Source: Verrucomicrobiia bacterium (GTDB lineage Bacteria; Omnitrophota; Omnitrophia; Omnitrophales; Aquincolibacteriaceae). From it: 57,148 bases of DNA. Made by a program: the position numbers and the translations under genes. Under the pieces are notes generated by a model. That model saw only the letters and a list, made by a program, of their open reading frames with translations, did not search any database and had not been told where the DNA came from. Of the stretch, positions 56,936-57,148 are shown one piece after another (positions within the stretch are counted from its first letter, which is position 1; the number at the start of each line of letters is the position of its first letter). Location of the stretch: the NCBI GenBank assembly GCA_035495615.1, contig DATJFP010000078.1, positions 1 to 57,148 of the forward strand. The letters are read 5' to 3'.

Positions 56936-57148
56936 TCAGACTGTCGCGAGTGCGGGGACAAGCCGATCACCGCGGCGGACCAAAATGGCTCCTTCTGGCG
57001 GATTCGGATCGTAATCGGCCGCATCAAGGAAATGTGCCTTGTTGTCGGCATCAACCCAAAACAAAGTAATACGATCGCCGCAAAGATTGTTTAGGACAAA
57101 CTGATTTTTTTCGGCGTAAGCGTGCACTTCCGCACCCAAGGCATCCTC
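56936..57148 (-). CDS. partial hypothetical protein (5' end outside window)
   Basis: The frame is open from the right edge to TGA at 56936, giving at least 70 C-terminal residues. It contains ITLFWVDADNKAHFLDAADY and ends RRGDRLVPALATV. I recognise no family. It sits on the far side of the tRNA-Arg remnant and so would belong to the integrated element. The gene may start outside the window; an in-frame TTG at 57139 is not a reason to start it here. Confidence 0.45.
   Translation of the reverse strand, partial: EDALGAEVHAYAEKNQFVLNNLCGDRITLFWVDADNKAHFLDAADYDPNPPEGAILVRRGDRLVPALATV

Noticed and set aside
1-57148. CRISPR arrays, rRNA genes, insertion sequences, replication origin
   Set aside because: I saw no regularly spaced identical repeats of 24-40 bases, no rRNA signature sequences, no transposase gene and no DnaA-box cluster.

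Overview
The window looks like chromosomal DNA of a GC-rich, Gram-negative-type bacterium, most likely Omnitrophota (candidate phylum OP3) or a close PVC-group relative. This placement is an inference. It rests on one secreted protein of 5,128 residues whose N-terminal domain resembles the 'QDAH...AQ' proteins common in Omnitrophota, on a split b6-type cytochrome b complex with a multihaem cytochrome c, and on an exosortase-associated small protein. No rRNA gene or phylogenetic marker is present to settle it.

Layout. 1-1930: a truncated NlpC/P60 cell-wall hydrolase, a 51-residue ORF and an unrecognised 151-residue protein. 2000-8138: a tightly packed minus-strand operon of Pif1-type helicase, MFS transporter and two half-size ABC exporter subunits that look like a heterodimer. 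8206-10801: an isoaspartyl peptidase/asparaginase facing two exported proteins and a cupredoxin-like protein. 10886-20960: a respiratory block on the minus strand (ResB, CcsA, HEAT protein, Rieske protein, cytochrome b6-like protein, subunit IV-like protein, octahaem cytochrome c). System II haem-attachment proteins are thus encoded just upstream of a quinol-oxidising complex that needs them. 21090-23353: TauE/SafE-like permease, RNase HI, two tandem 47-residue membrane proteins, and serine acetyltransferase.

23490-38876 is a single gene for a predicted exported 5,128-residue protein. In order it carries a TraB-like domain, an alpha-glucan phosphorylase-like (GT35) domain, a GH13 amylase-like domain, long unassigned regions, and near the C-terminus a metallo-beta-lactamase/beta-CASP domain with intact metal ligands. 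It has its own promoter-like region with an 18-bp perfect palindrome. It is the most unusual object in the window.

39067-50479 holds mixed genes: YchF, a beta-propeller protein, a methyltransferase, a B12-type radical SAM protein, a GT2 glycosyltransferase, an operon of ABC ATPase, ABC-2 permease, CorA and RlmN, a tRNA-Ser(GGA) next to a hairpin array, TadA, and a TIGR04073-type protein. 50512-56440 is a cluster of small stress/envelope-type genes (YflT-like, holin/YqjE-like, DUF883-like, Gfo/Idh/MocA, lipoprotein, DUF4383, SRPBCC). From 56570 to the right edge there is a duplicated 52-bp terminator unit and a 3' half of tRNA-Arg(ACG) with no 5' half, which looks like the attachment-site scar of an integrated element lying to the right of the window.

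The sequence also carries short dispersed palindromic elements. Two share a two-hairpin design; one of these sits in frame inside an ABC transporter gene between 11-bp direct repeats.
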